Part shown: positions 23,929 to 32,751 of the stretch, one piece after another
Position numbering within the stretch: position 1 is the stretch's first letter
Layout of the letters: every line of letters begins with the position of its first letter
Assembly: GCA_001779595.1 (NCBI GenBank)
Contig: MFKO01000008.1
Location: 153,139 to 190,951, forward strand
Source of the DNA: Candidatus Kaiserbacteria bacterium RIFCSPHIGHO2_01_FULL_46_22
Lineage (GTDB): Bacteria > Patescibacteriota > Minisyncoccia > Phycocordibacterales > UBA918
Length of the DNA stretch: 37,813 nt
Direction of reading: 5' to 3'
Notes under the pieces: model-generated
Seen by the model: the letters and a program-made list of their open reading frames with translations, nothing else
The model's database searches: none
Told to the model about the DNA's origin: nothing
Translations under genes and position numbers: made by a program

Positions 23929-25029
23929 ATGGGGAACGGCTTAAAAACAATACGAGAATCACGCACCGCTCATCACTTGCGACGGCACTGGCTCACAGTC
24001 GCTTTTGTGGGCGGTTTTATTACAGACTTCCTACTCCTCAACCAAGTTGATAATCTGCTCGATAACTTAGTGTTGCTTTTTTATGTAACACTAGCGATGG
24101 TAAGTATTTTGCTTCTTTACGCCTCTACGGCCGGCAAACTACCAGAGGATTCAAATCCACTTCTTCGCACTTATGCACCTGTCGCGATGCAATATGCTTT
24201 CGGGGGTCTTTTGTCCGGAATGCTAATTTTCTATGGACGCAGTGCATCTCTGCTCGATAGCTGGCCGTTTTTGCTGATCATCGCTACCATCATCTATCTC
24301 AACGAAACAGTGCGCGATCGTTCGGGTCGCTTAGTGTTAACTCTTTCGATGTTTTTTGTTGGCTTGTTTTCGTATGTGGTGTTGGTTGTACCGGTTTTGC
24401 TTGGTCAAATGGGCGCATGGGTTTTTATTGCAAGTGGCCTGCTCGCTCTGGCTGTGATGTATCTCTTTTTAGGCTTGCTTCGTCTCATCATTCCGAACTT
24501 TTTAGCCATGCAGATGAGGGTGATTGTTTTTTCGGTGGGTACGATTTTTGTTGGTTTCAACTTCCTTTATTTTTTAAACATCATTCCGCCGATTCCGCTG
24601 TCTATTCAGGAGGTTGGAATTTATCATTCAGTCGTTCGTTTTGAAAACGGAGACTATCAGTTGAAATATGAAGAAGGGGAGTGGTGGCGGTTTTGGAAGC
24701 AGTCCGATACCGTGTTTCATCCCGAGTCGGGAGGAAATATTTATTGTTTTGCTAGCATCTTTGCTCCGACCCGTCTCGCCACTGAGATATACAATCGTTG
24801 GGAATTCTACGACGAGTCCAAAAAAGAATGGGTGACTTCAGCACGTATAAATTATCCGATACACGGCGGACGGAGCGACGGTTATCGCGGCTACACGCAG
24901 ATTGGTAATTTTAAACCAGGGGAATGGCGTTGTAGTGTAGAGACCGCCAGAGGGCAAATACTTGGCCGTGAACGCTTTAGTGTGGACACCGGAAGTCCTC
25001 CGGCTGGGCTGGTGACGAGAGTTGATTAA
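23929..25029 (+). CDS. polytopic membrane protein with C-terminal DUF2914-like domain
   Basis: multiple TM helices; C-terminus ...YNRWEFYDESKKEWV...GYRGYTQIGNFKPGEWRCSVETARGQILGRERFSV. Confidence 0.7.
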   Translation: MGNGLKTIRESRTAHHLRRHWLTVAFVGGFITDFLLLNQVDNLLDNLVLLFYVTLAMVSILLLYASTAGKLPEDSNPLLRTYAPVAMQYAFGGLLSGMLIFYGRSASLLDSWPFLLIIATIIYLNETVRDRSGRLVLTLSMFFVGLFSYVVLVVPVLLGQMGAWVFIASGLLALAVMYLFLGLLRLIIPNFLAMQMRVIVFSVGTIFVGFNFLYFLNIIPPIPLSIQEVGIYHSVVRFENGDYQLKYEEGEWWRFWKQSDTVFHPESGGNIYCFASIFAPTRLATEIYNRWEFYDESKKEWVTSARINYPIHGGRSDGYRGYTQIGNFKPGEWRCSVETARGQILGRERFSVDTGSPPAGLVTRVD

Positions 25030-25050
25030 TTCTGTATTTTGTGCTATAAT
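25022..25050 (+). promoter_or_regulatory. consensus promoter for the 64-aa ORF
   Basis: TTGATT-17 bp-TATAAT. Confidence 0.8.
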
Positions 25051-25099
25051 GCAAATGCACACCTAAGTCAAGGCGTGTTTAATTCGGAGGACCAAGAAG

Positions 25100-25294
25100 A
25101 TGGAACGTGGGGAAAATACGGCAAATCTGCCGAGAAAGGTCGCGCACTTGGCGGAGCGCCAAGTGCGCGACCATCACAACAACAGTGTCTTCTCGCCGCG
25201 CTGGAAAGGGACAGAGGACACCCTCTTCCGCGTAGCAGAAGCGGATATGTCAAAGGTCAAGGTGGCGACTGCACGGCGCCGTAAGACCAAATAG
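25100..25294 (+). CDS. small basic protein (64 aa)
   Basis: promoter, RBS cggagga, terminator 25318-25341. Confidence 0.6.
   Translation: MERGENTANLPRKVAHLAERQVRDHHNNSVFSPRWKGTEDTLFRVAEADMSKVKVATARRRKTK
25138..25172. repeat. intragenic palindrome, 16-bp arms
   Basis: ggtcgcgcacttggcg gag cgccaagtgcgcgacc. Confidence 0.85.
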
Positions 25295-25317
25295 ATTTTG
25301 TACTTTTGAAATGGGGC

Positions 25318-25341
25318 GGCGCTCGCAATTTAGCGAGCGCC
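25318..25341 (+). terminator. terminator
   Basis: ggcgctcgc aattta gcgagcgcc ttttatttt. Confidence 0.85.
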
Positions 25342-25366
25342 TTTTATTTTGGTATAGTGGGGACGT

Positions 25367-27055
25367 ATGCAGGATGTGATAAGGGCGGCAATAGATGAAT
25401 GTCTTAAAGAGGTGGGATTACCCACGGTGGATTTTGTCGTGGAACATCCGTCTGAACTATCACATGGTGACTATGCCACTAATGTGGCAATGGTAGCGGG
25501 GAAGTTGGCAGAGAAAGCGCCGCGGCAATTTGCGGAGCAAATTGCCGCGGCGCTTGAAGGCCAGATCGAATATGTCGACCGGATTGAAGTGGCTGGTCCA
25601 GGGTTCATCAATTTTCATTTATCGCGTGATTTTTTCGCGCAGGAAGTAGCTCGCGTCGTTACTCTTGGTGACAGTTGGGGTAATAACGACCATTGGCAAG
25701 GCAAGACTGTGTTGGTTGAATATACCGATCCTAATCCATTCAAAGAATTTCATATTGGGCACCTCTTCACTAATGCCGTAGGTGAATCAATTGCGCGACT
25801 TTTTATGGCGCAAGGCGCAGACGTAAAGCGTGTTAATTACCAAGGCGATGTTGGACTACACGTAGCGTGTGCCATTTATGGGATGAAGGAGCTTGGCTTA
25901 ACACCTGAAAAAGATTTCACCGCTAAAGATTTAGGTCGTGCCTACGCACTTGGTGCTACTGCCAACAAAGAAGATGAGACGGCCGCGTTGGAAATCAAAT
26001 CCATTAACAAAGCAGTCTATGAAAGAAGTAATGAAGAAAACAATGCGCTTTACGATCGTGGCCGTCAGATTTCATTAGATTATTTCGAGACCATTTACCA
26101 AATGGTCGACACTAAGTTTGATCACTACTTTTTTGAAAGCGAAGCGGCTCCGAAGGGGAAAGAGTTGGTGATGAATAATTCAGAGGTCTTTCCAGAGAGT
26201 GAAGGCGCACGAATTTTTAAAGGTGAAGATTATGGGCTTCATTCGCGCGTTTTCCTAAATTCGGAAGGTTTACCAACCTATGAAGCGAAGGAATTGGCCT
26301 TGGCAAAGCTCAAAGCAGATTACGTCACTTACGATCACTCCGTCATTTCGACAGCCAAAGAGATAAGTGAATACTTCAAAGTCCTCTTAAAGGCGATGAG
26401 TTTTGTCTACCCAGAGTTGGCGGACAAGACCGAACATATCGGACACGGTATGGTGCGACTTTCAACTGGAAAAATGTCTTCTCGAACAGGGGACGTGATT
26501 GCTGCTTCAGATTTTATTAACGAAATCAGCGAAGCGGCGACCCTGAAGATGAAAGAATCGGGAGTAGTAGAAGTGAATGAAGCTTTAGCAAGAGATATCG
26601 CTATTGGTGCGATTAAATACGCCACCTTGAAGGGGAGTATTTATCAGGACACTGTTTTCAATAAAGAGCAGGCCCTTTCTTTCGAAGGAGCTTCTGGACC
26701 ATATCTTCAGTACACACACGCCCGAATAAATTCGGTGTTGAAAAAAGCTGAGGATATCGGAGTAGTTCCTACGCTAAAAATGGAGTCGCTACCAACAGAG
26801 GCTTACGAGGTAGAAAAACTACTTTATCGTTTTCCTGAGGTTGTAGAAGAGGCCTTTGAAGATCGTGAGCCACACCAGATAGCTACTTTCCTTATAGAGT
26901 TAGCTGCTTCTTTTAACACTTTTTACGCCAATCAACGGATCGCCGATGCTTCTGACTCAAATGCGCCATACAAAGCTTTGATTGCTACTTCTGTAATGCA
27001 GACAATCAAGAATGGTTTATGGTTGCTTGCCATCAAAGCTCCAGACAAGATGTGA
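25367..27055 (+). CDS. argS: arginyl-tRNA synthetase
   Basis: VEYTDPNPFKEFHIGHLFTNAVGESIARL...HGMVRLSTGKMSSRTGDVI. Confidence 0.97.
   Translation: MQDVIRAAIDECLKEVGLPTVDFVVEHPSELSHGDYATNVAMVAGKLAEKAPRQFAEQIAAALEGQIEYVDRIEVAGPGFINFHLSRDFFAQEVARVVTLGDSWGNNDHWQGKTVLVEYTDPNPFKEFHIGHLFTNAVGESIARLFMAQGADVKRVNYQGDVGLHVACAIYGMKELGLTPEKDFTAKDLGRAYALGATANKEDETAALEIKSINKAVYERSNEENNALYDRGRQISLDYFETIYQMVDTKFDHYFFESEAAPKGKELVMNNSEVFPESEGARIFKGEDYGLHSRVFLNSEGLPTYEAKELALAKLKADYVTYDHSVISTAKEISEYFKVLLKAMSFVYPELADKTEHIGHGMVRLSTGKMSSRTGDVIAASDFINEISEAATLKMKESGVVEVNEALARDIAIGAIKYATLKGSIYQDTVFNKEQALSFEGASGPYLQYTHARINSVLKKAEDIGVVPTLKMESLPTEAYEVEKLLYRFPEVVEEAFEDREPHQIATFLIELAASFNTFYANQRIADASDSNAPYKALIATSVMQTIKNGLWLLAIKAPDKM
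25515..25555. repeat. intragenic palindrome, 19-bp arms, GGA triloop
   Basis: aagcgccgcggcaatttgc gga gcaaattgccgcggcgctt inside argS. Confidence 0.9.
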
Positions 27056-27056
27056 T

Positions 27057-27380
27057 ATGAAGACGATAAAATTTACACCTCCTCTGGTTTCGAAAGTTTT
27101 AGATGGTAGCAAGACTGCAACTTGGCGGTTGTTTGATGATAAGGATCTGCAAATTGGTGATTCGGTAGCGTTGGTGAATAAAGACACTTCAGAAACTTTT
27201 GCGAATGCTGAAATCATTAATGTAAAAGAGAAGCCGCTAGGAGAAATAGCCAAGAAGGATTTTGATGGACATGAAACTTTTTCTAGTAGAAACGAAATGC
27301 TAGCAACTTATCGAAGTTACTACGGCGATAAAGTTAATTGGAACACTATTGTGAAAATGATACATTTTAAGCTTTTATAA
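27057..27380 (+). CDS. ASCH-domain protein
   Basis: MKTIKFTPPLVSKVLDGSKTATWRLFDDKDLQIGDSVALVN. Confidence 0.75.
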   Translation: MKTIKFTPPLVSKVLDGSKTATWRLFDDKDLQIGDSVALVNKDTSETFANAEIINVKEKPLGEIAKKDFDGHETFSSRNEMLATYRSYYGDKVNWNTIVKMIHFKLL

Positions 27381-28144
27381 TGTCTTACTGCGAGTTTTCA
27401 AAAACAAATTTGCTACACAAGCAATATCACGATAAGGAATATGGTTTTCCTGTTGGCAGCGACGATGTGCTTTTAGAACGATTGGCACTTGAGATCAATC
27501 AGGCTGGACTGTCGTGGGATCTGATGCTGAAGAAACGAGCGGGTTTCAATAAGGCTTTTGCAAATTTTAAAATAGATAGAGTCGCTAAATTTAGCAAAAG
27601 AGATGTCGGACGCCTTCTTAAAGATGAGGGAATTGTACGCAATCGTCTCAAGGTTGAAGCAGTCATCCACAACGCTAAAGTCATTGTAGATATACAAAAG
27701 AAGCATGGCTCTTTTGTTGGTTGGTTGGCTTTGCAGGCAAAAGATTTAAAAGGTGAAAAGGATTGGGTAAAGCTTTTTAAGAAACAGGGTTTCAAATTTG
27801 TAGGAGGAGAAATAATGAAAGAGTTTTTGCAGAGTATCGGGCATCTGCCGATTCCGCATGACAAAAATTGTCCTGTGACTAAAGAAATTTTTAAAGCAAA
27901 AGTGTTAGCGATAGTGAAAGCAATTCCAAAAGGACAGACGATGACCTATGGTGAAGTGGCCAAGTCGGCCGGCAATGAGGGTGCCTCTAGAGCAGTCGGT
28001 GCTCTGATGAAACAGAATCAGGATAAGCGCATTCCTTGCCATCGTGTGGTAGCTCGCGGCGGTTTAGGAGGATATAACGGTCTTCGAGGAAATAGTAAAG
28101 AGAAACTGTTGTTGTTGGAAAAGAAGGCCGCAGTCCAAAAATAG
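27380..28144 (+). CDS. fusion: DNA-3-methyladenine glycosylase I (Tag) + methylated-DNA-protein cysteine methyltransferase
   Basis: N-term YHDKEYGFPV...LALEINQAGLSWDLMLKKRAGFNKAF...GFKFVGG; C-term IPKGQTMTYGEVAKSAGNEGASRAVGALMKQNQDKRIPCHRVV. Confidence 0.9.
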   Translation: MSYCEFSKTNLLHKQYHDKEYGFPVGSDDVLLERLALEINQAGLSWDLMLKKRAGFNKAFANFKIDRVAKFSKRDVGRLLKDEGIVRNRLKVEAVIHNAKVIVDIQKKHGSFVGWLALQAKDLKGEKDWVKLFKKQGFKFVGGEIMKEFLQSIGHLPIPHDKNCPVTKEIFKAKVLAIVKAIPKGQTMTYGEVAKSAGNEGASRAVGALMKQNQDKRIPCHRVVARGGLGGYNGLRGNSKEKLLLLEKKAAVQK

Positions 28145-28285
28145 CCGATTTCGTACCTGAAACTCCTTTCACACAAGCTTCATCAAGCCCTCTGTAGTAT
28201 TGTCCCTAGGTTTGTTTATGTGTTCGTCGCAACCTTCTTGTTGTTAAAGGGGTTGCAAATAAAAGACAAAAAGAAGGAGTTCTTT

Positions 28286-28474
28286 ATGAGTGGTTTCCAG
28301 GAAACCAGAAACCAACCGGCGGTCAAAACGGTCTTCTATGATCCGTTTCAGGCCCTATCAAGCCGGAACTCGTTTGATAATCGGATTTTCGAAAACGCAT
28401 GGGATGCACCAGCTGCACCCGCGGTCGAAACAACCGTAAAAACGAACGAGTCAAACAAAGACCATGGCGAGTAA
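28286..28474 (+). CDS. small hypothetical protein (62 aa)
   Basis: RBS aagaaggag upstream of ATG 28286; MSGFQETRNQPAVKTVFYDPFQ... Confidence 0.55.
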   Translation: MSGFQETRNQPAVKTVFYDPFQALSSRNSFDNRIFENAWDAPAAPAVETTVKTNESNKDHGE

Positions 28475-28575
28475 CTCTTGCCGTGGTTTTTTCTTTGCAA
28501 AATTAAGGAAAGTGATAGTATGGCAAATGCGGCCTGATACGCTGCGTTTATTGGTCTGATTTACCAAGACAAGTT

Positions 28576-31500
28576 ATGAAAAAAGAGGATTTGCATAAGG
28601 AGGCGGCAGAGTCAAAGGCTCTTCCGCAAAAAGGCGAGGTCGCTCTTCGTGAGGAAGAGATTTTAGCTTTTTGGAACGAGCGCGATATTTTTAATAAATC
28701 CCTGACCAAGGACGCCCCTAACGGAGACTATGTTTTTTACGATGGTCCGCCGTTTGCGACCGGTTTGCCGCACTATGGACACATTTTAGCCGGCACTATC
28801 AAAGACGCTATTCCGCGCTTTTGGACAATGAATGGTTATCGAGTTGCCCGAAAGTGGGGTTGGGATTGTCACGGTCTGCCGCTTGAAAACTTGATCGAAA
28901 AAAAGCTCGGGCTTGCGACTAAGCGCGATATTGAGGATTACGGCGTTAAGAATTTTAATGAAGCGGCTCGCGAAGCGGTACTTGAATATCGTGACGATTG
29001 GAAACGCATTATCCCGCGCCTTGGCCGCTTCGCTGACATGGATAATGACTACCGCACTATGGATTCCACCTATACGGAAAGTGTATGGTGGGTATTTGGA
29101 GAACTCAACCGAAAAGGTTTGGTCTATGAGGGATTTAAGTCGATGCATCTTTGTCCTCGCTGTGGCACGACTCTTTCTAACTTTGAAGTTAATCAAGGTT
29201 ACAAAGACATCAAAGATATTGCGGTGACAGTCAAATTGCCACTGACTGATGAACCTAACACTTCGCTTTTGGTCTGGACAACGACGCCTTGGACGTTGCC
29301 TGGCAATTTTGCCGCGGCTATACACAAAGATATGGTCTATGCCAAAGCCAAAATTGGTGACGATTTTGTCATTCTTGCCAAAGATAGATTGGCTCAACTT
29401 GGTGATACAGACTACGAAATTGTAGAAGAGTTCAAAGGTTCAAAGTTGGTTGGTAAGTCGTATCTTCCACCATTTGATTATTGGCAAAAGAGGGAAGTGC
29501 AGGGAAAGGAAAATGCCTGGAAGATATATCACGCTGATTACGTTGAGGTAGGCAGTGAAGGCACTGGCGCTGTTCATCTAGCTCCCGCCTACGGCGAGGA
29601 AGATATGAGTCTTGCGAAGGAACATAATATTCCTCTTGCACATCACGTTGATGCCGAAGGTAAGTTTATGGACTTCATAAGTGATTTTGAGTGTCGTTTG
29701 GTTAAACCAAAAGACGATGATGATGCCAACATTACTCATTTAGACGCGGACATCGAAGTGGTCCGTGCGCTCGCCGCAAAAGGGGTGCTGTTCAAAAAAG
29801 AAAACATTACACACAGTTACCCGCACTGTTGGCGTTGTGACACACCACTCTTAAACTACGCCACCACTTCTTGGTTTGTGCGCGTGACTGATATTAAAGA
29901 TAAATTGGTAACAGAAAACAACAAGGTGCACTGGGTACCTTCACATGTTGGCGAAAATCGCTTCGGTAAGTGGCTCGAAGGCGCACGTGACTGGGCTATT
30001 TCACGACAGCGTTACTGGGGGGCGCCTTTGCCAATTTGGCGCAATCCTGAAACCAAAGAATATAAAGTGTTCAGCTCACTTGCTGAGCTCACAGCTCACG
30101 CCAAAAAGAGCAATAATACGTATCTGCTGATGCGTCATGCGGAATCAGAAAGTAATTTAAGTGGACTTATCAATGCTCTATCTAGTGGTAATAACCCTTT
30201 AACTGAAAAAGGCAAAGCTCAGTGCGTCGAGGCAGCGGAAAAACTTCGCGATGAGAAGATCGATCTGATTTTTCATTCGGGAATGGAACGTGCTCGTGAC
30301 ACTGCGTTGCTCATAGCGGAAGCTCTTGGAATCAGCGAAGATAACGTAATACTAGACGAGCGATTGACTGAGATTAAAACTGGCGAAGCAATGGAAGGCA
30401 AGACATGGGACGACTATGAAGCTCTCTATGCGAATTATGAAGAAAAATTTACCAAGACTATAAGTGGTGTTGAAAATCGTTTTGATGTGCAAAAGCGTAC
30501 CGGTGAGTTTCTCTATGAAATAGACCAAAAGCATCAAGGAAAAAATATACTAATCATCGGCCACGCCGCGTCAGCATTCGCCCTCCGTTCAGCTGCGGAA
30601 GGTGCTGACATGAAACGTGCGATCGTGATACGTAAGGAGGGTTATCTAAGTAACGCGGAATACATCAATCTGCCGTTTGTACCACTGCCGCATAACGACT
30701 TGTATCAACTCGACTACCACCGCCCTTACATTGATGACTTTGAGGTGTTCGACGAGGATGGAACTAAGCTAGAGCGGGTAAAGGATGTGTTTGATTGCTG
30801 GTTTGAAAGCGGTTCAATGCCATACGCCCAGCATCACTATCCGTTTGAAAACAGAGACCGATTCGATAAGGAATTATTTCCGGCTAACTTTATTGCCGAG
30901 GGTCTCGATCAGACTCGTGGTTGGTTTTATTCGCTAATGGTTCTGGGCGTAGCCCTCTTTGACAAGTCTCCATATCAGAACGTTATTGTGAACGGTCTTA
31001 TTATGGCCGAGGATGGGCGAAAGTTGAGTAAGAAACTACAAAACTATTCTGAACCAACAAACTTGGCTGATCGGGTAGGTGCTGACTCAATGCGATTTTA
31101 CCTATTATCGTCACCAGTAGTCCGTTCAGAAGATATCAATTTTTCTGATAAGGAGGTCGAAGACTTAATGCGTAAAAATATTGGTCGTTTGCACAACGTG
31201 CTCTTAATGTACGAAATGTTTGTTAACGATACAAAGGCCAGTGACGAATCAGACAACGTACTTGACCGCTGGATCGTTGCCCGACTCAACCAGCTCATAA
31301 AAGAATCAACCGAAGGCTTCAAAAATTACGAGCTCGATAAGGCCACTCGTCCGATCACAGACTTTATTGATGACTTGTCAGTCTGGTACTTGCGTCGTTC
31401 CCGGGACCGTCTGAAAGGGGAAGATCAGTCGGATAAAAAACTGGCACTTGGAACTTTACGCCATGTTCTCAAAACGCTCTCTTTGGTGATGGCACCATCG

Positions 31501-32079
31501 ATGCCTTTCTATGCCGATTACTTGTGGGGAAGAGTAAAGGAGGAGGCTGATGAGGAAAGCGTGCATTTGTCTCGTTGGCCAGAAACTGCCATGCCAGACC
31601 CGGTAGTATTGGGTGAAATGAGTTTGGTCCGAGAATTTGTGACCTTAGCGCTTGAGGCGCGAACTCGAGCGGGTGTTAAGGTACGTCAGCCGTTACCGCA
31701 ACTCACCATTAATATCGAGCTGGAACCGGAGTACGCGATCATCGTTGCTGACGAAGTGAATGTAAAAAAGGTGGTTGGCGACGCAGGAATTTCTGAACGT
31801 GCGATTCTTGACACGGCTATAACTCCAGAATTAAAAATGGAAGGGGACGCGCGCGATTTCATCCGTGCGGTACAGGAAATGCGCAAGACACAAGGTTTGG
31901 AACCAAGTGATCGTATTACTCTAACCGTACAAACATCGGATGGGGGAGAAGCAATCTTGCGTGCTTTTGAATCCGAAATCAAACGAGTCACTGGCACGGA
32001 CTCGATCACCTTTGGTGATGCCGATGGGGAAGAGATAAAGGCCGGTGACCACTCGTTTACTGTCGAGGTTAAGCGTTAG
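28576..32079 (+). CDS. ileS: isoleucyl-tRNA synthetase with inserted histidine-phosphatase domain
   Basis: HYGHI, DVFDCWFESGSMPYAQ, GRKLSKKLQNY; insertion LLMRHAESESN...LDERLTEIKTGEAMEGKTW...NILIIGHAASA at ~30118-30650. Confidence 0.95.
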   Translation: MKKEDLHKEAAESKALPQKGEVALREEEILAFWNERDIFNKSLTKDAPNGDYVFYDGPPFATGLPHYGHILAGTIKDAIPRFWTMNGYRVARKWGWDCHGLPLENLIEKKLGLATKRDIEDYGVKNFNEAAREAVLEYRDDWKRIIPRLGRFADMDNDYRTMDSTYTESVWWVFGELNRKGLVYEGFKSMHLCPRCGTTLSNFEVNQGYKDIKDIAVTVKLPLTDEPNTSLLVWTTTPWTLPGNFAAAIHKDMVYAKAKIGDDFVILAKDRLAQLGDTDYEIVEEFKGSKLVGKSYLPPFDYWQKREVQGKENAWKIYHADYVEVGSEGTGAVHLAPAYGEEDMSLAKEHNIPLAHHVDAEGKFMDFISDFECRLVKPKDDDDANITHLDADIEVVRALAAKGVLFKKENITHSYPHCWRCDTPLLNYATTSWFVRVTDIKDKLVTENNKVHWVPSHVGENRFGKWLEGARDWAISRQRYWGAPLPIWRNPETKEYKVFSSLAELTAHAKKSNNTYLLMRHAESESNLSGLINALSSGNNPLTEKGKAQCVEAAEKLRDEKIDLIFHSGMERARDTALLIAEALGISEDNVILDERLTEIKTGEAMEGKTWDDYEALYANYEEKFTKTISGVENRFDVQKRTGEFLYEIDQKHQGKNILIIGHAASAFALRSAAEGADMKRAIVIRKEGYLSNAEYINLPFVPLPHNDLYQLDYHRPYIDDFEVFDEDGTKLERVKDVFDCWFESGSMPYAQHHYPFENRDRFDKELFPANFIAEGLDQTRGWFYSLMVLGVALFDKSPYQNVIVNGLIMAEDGRKLSKKLQNYSEPTNLADRVGADSMRFYLLSSPVVRSEDINFSDKEVEDLMRKNIGRLHNVLLMYEMFVNDTKASDESDNVLDRWIVARLNQLIKESTEGFKNYELDKATRPITDFIDDLSVWYLRRSRDRLKGEDQSDKKLALGTLRHVLKTLSLVMAPSMPFYADYLWGRVKEEADEESVHLSRWPETAMPDPVVLGEMSLVREFVTLALEARTRAGVKVRQPLPQLTINIELEPEYAIIVADEVNVKKVVGDAGISERAILDTAITPELKMEGDARDFIRAVQEMRKTQGLEPSDRITLTVQTSDGGEAILRAFESEIKRVTGTDSITFGDADGEEIKAGDHSFTVEVKR

Positions 32080-32097
32080 GGTGTTTATTGACAAGGG

Positions 32098-32136
32098 AGC
32101 GAAAAGGGCGCGGCCGGAGGCCGCGCCCTTTTCGCT
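32098..32136 (+). terminator. terminator after ileS
   Basis: agcgaaaagggcgcggcc gga ggccgcgcccttttcgct. Confidence 0.9.
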
Positions 32137-32163
32137 TTGAGCTTTCTACTTTAAACTTCTCCT

Positions 32164-32736
32164 GTGTCTCATAAGATTTACACTACCGAAGCGATCGTTT
32201 GCGGCTCGCGAGCGAACAATACCTCCGATAAAGCCTTCCTGCTTTTTACCCGTGACGCCGGAATGTTGTGGGCAACTGCACGCAGTGTGCGTGAAGAAAG
32301 ATCACGGCAACGATATGCGCTGCAGGATTTTTCGCTCATTAAGGTTTCTTTGATACGGGGCAAAAGTGGTTGGCGCATCGGAAGTGCGGAAGGGGAGTTG
32401 AATTACTTTCGAGGAGCTCGAAGTGATACCAGAGAAGCCAGAGCTGCTATCGCTGGTATCGTGCGTCTTTTGCGTCAATTTTTGCACGGCGAAATCTCTC
32501 ACGGAACTCTCTTCGATGACACCAAACTAGCGCTGGAAAAAGCCAAGGAAGAATCTCTGCAGCATTCCGATCTGTTGGATATTTTTAGTTTGCGACTACT
32601 TCACATACTTGGTTATATTGCGGTCACTCCAGAGTTGGAAGGCTACATTACTGCTCAAGAATGGTGGAAACTCCCGTCTTTGTCAGAAACTGCTAGTGCA
32701 GCCATAGAAAAAGCCAAACAAGTCAGTCACCTGTGA
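32164..32736 (+). CDS. recO: DNA repair protein RecO (short form)
   Basis: YTTEAIVCGSRANNTSDKAFLLFTRDAGMLWATARSVREERSRQRYALQDFSLIKVSLIRGKSGWRI. Confidence 0.8.
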   Translation: MSHKIYTTEAIVCGSRANNTSDKAFLLFTRDAGMLWATARSVREERSRQRYALQDFSLIKVSLIRGKSGWRIGSAEGELNYFRGARSDTREARAAIAGIVRLLRQFLHGEISHGTLFDDTKLALEKAKEESLQHSDLLDIFSLRLLHILGYIAVTPELEGYITAQEWWKLPSLSETASAAIEKAKQVSHL

Positions 32737-32751
32737 TGTTATAATAGTCCG

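Noticed and set aside
28786-29397. 203-aa minus ORF inside ileS
   Set aside because: Shadow ORF of a clear IleRS coding region
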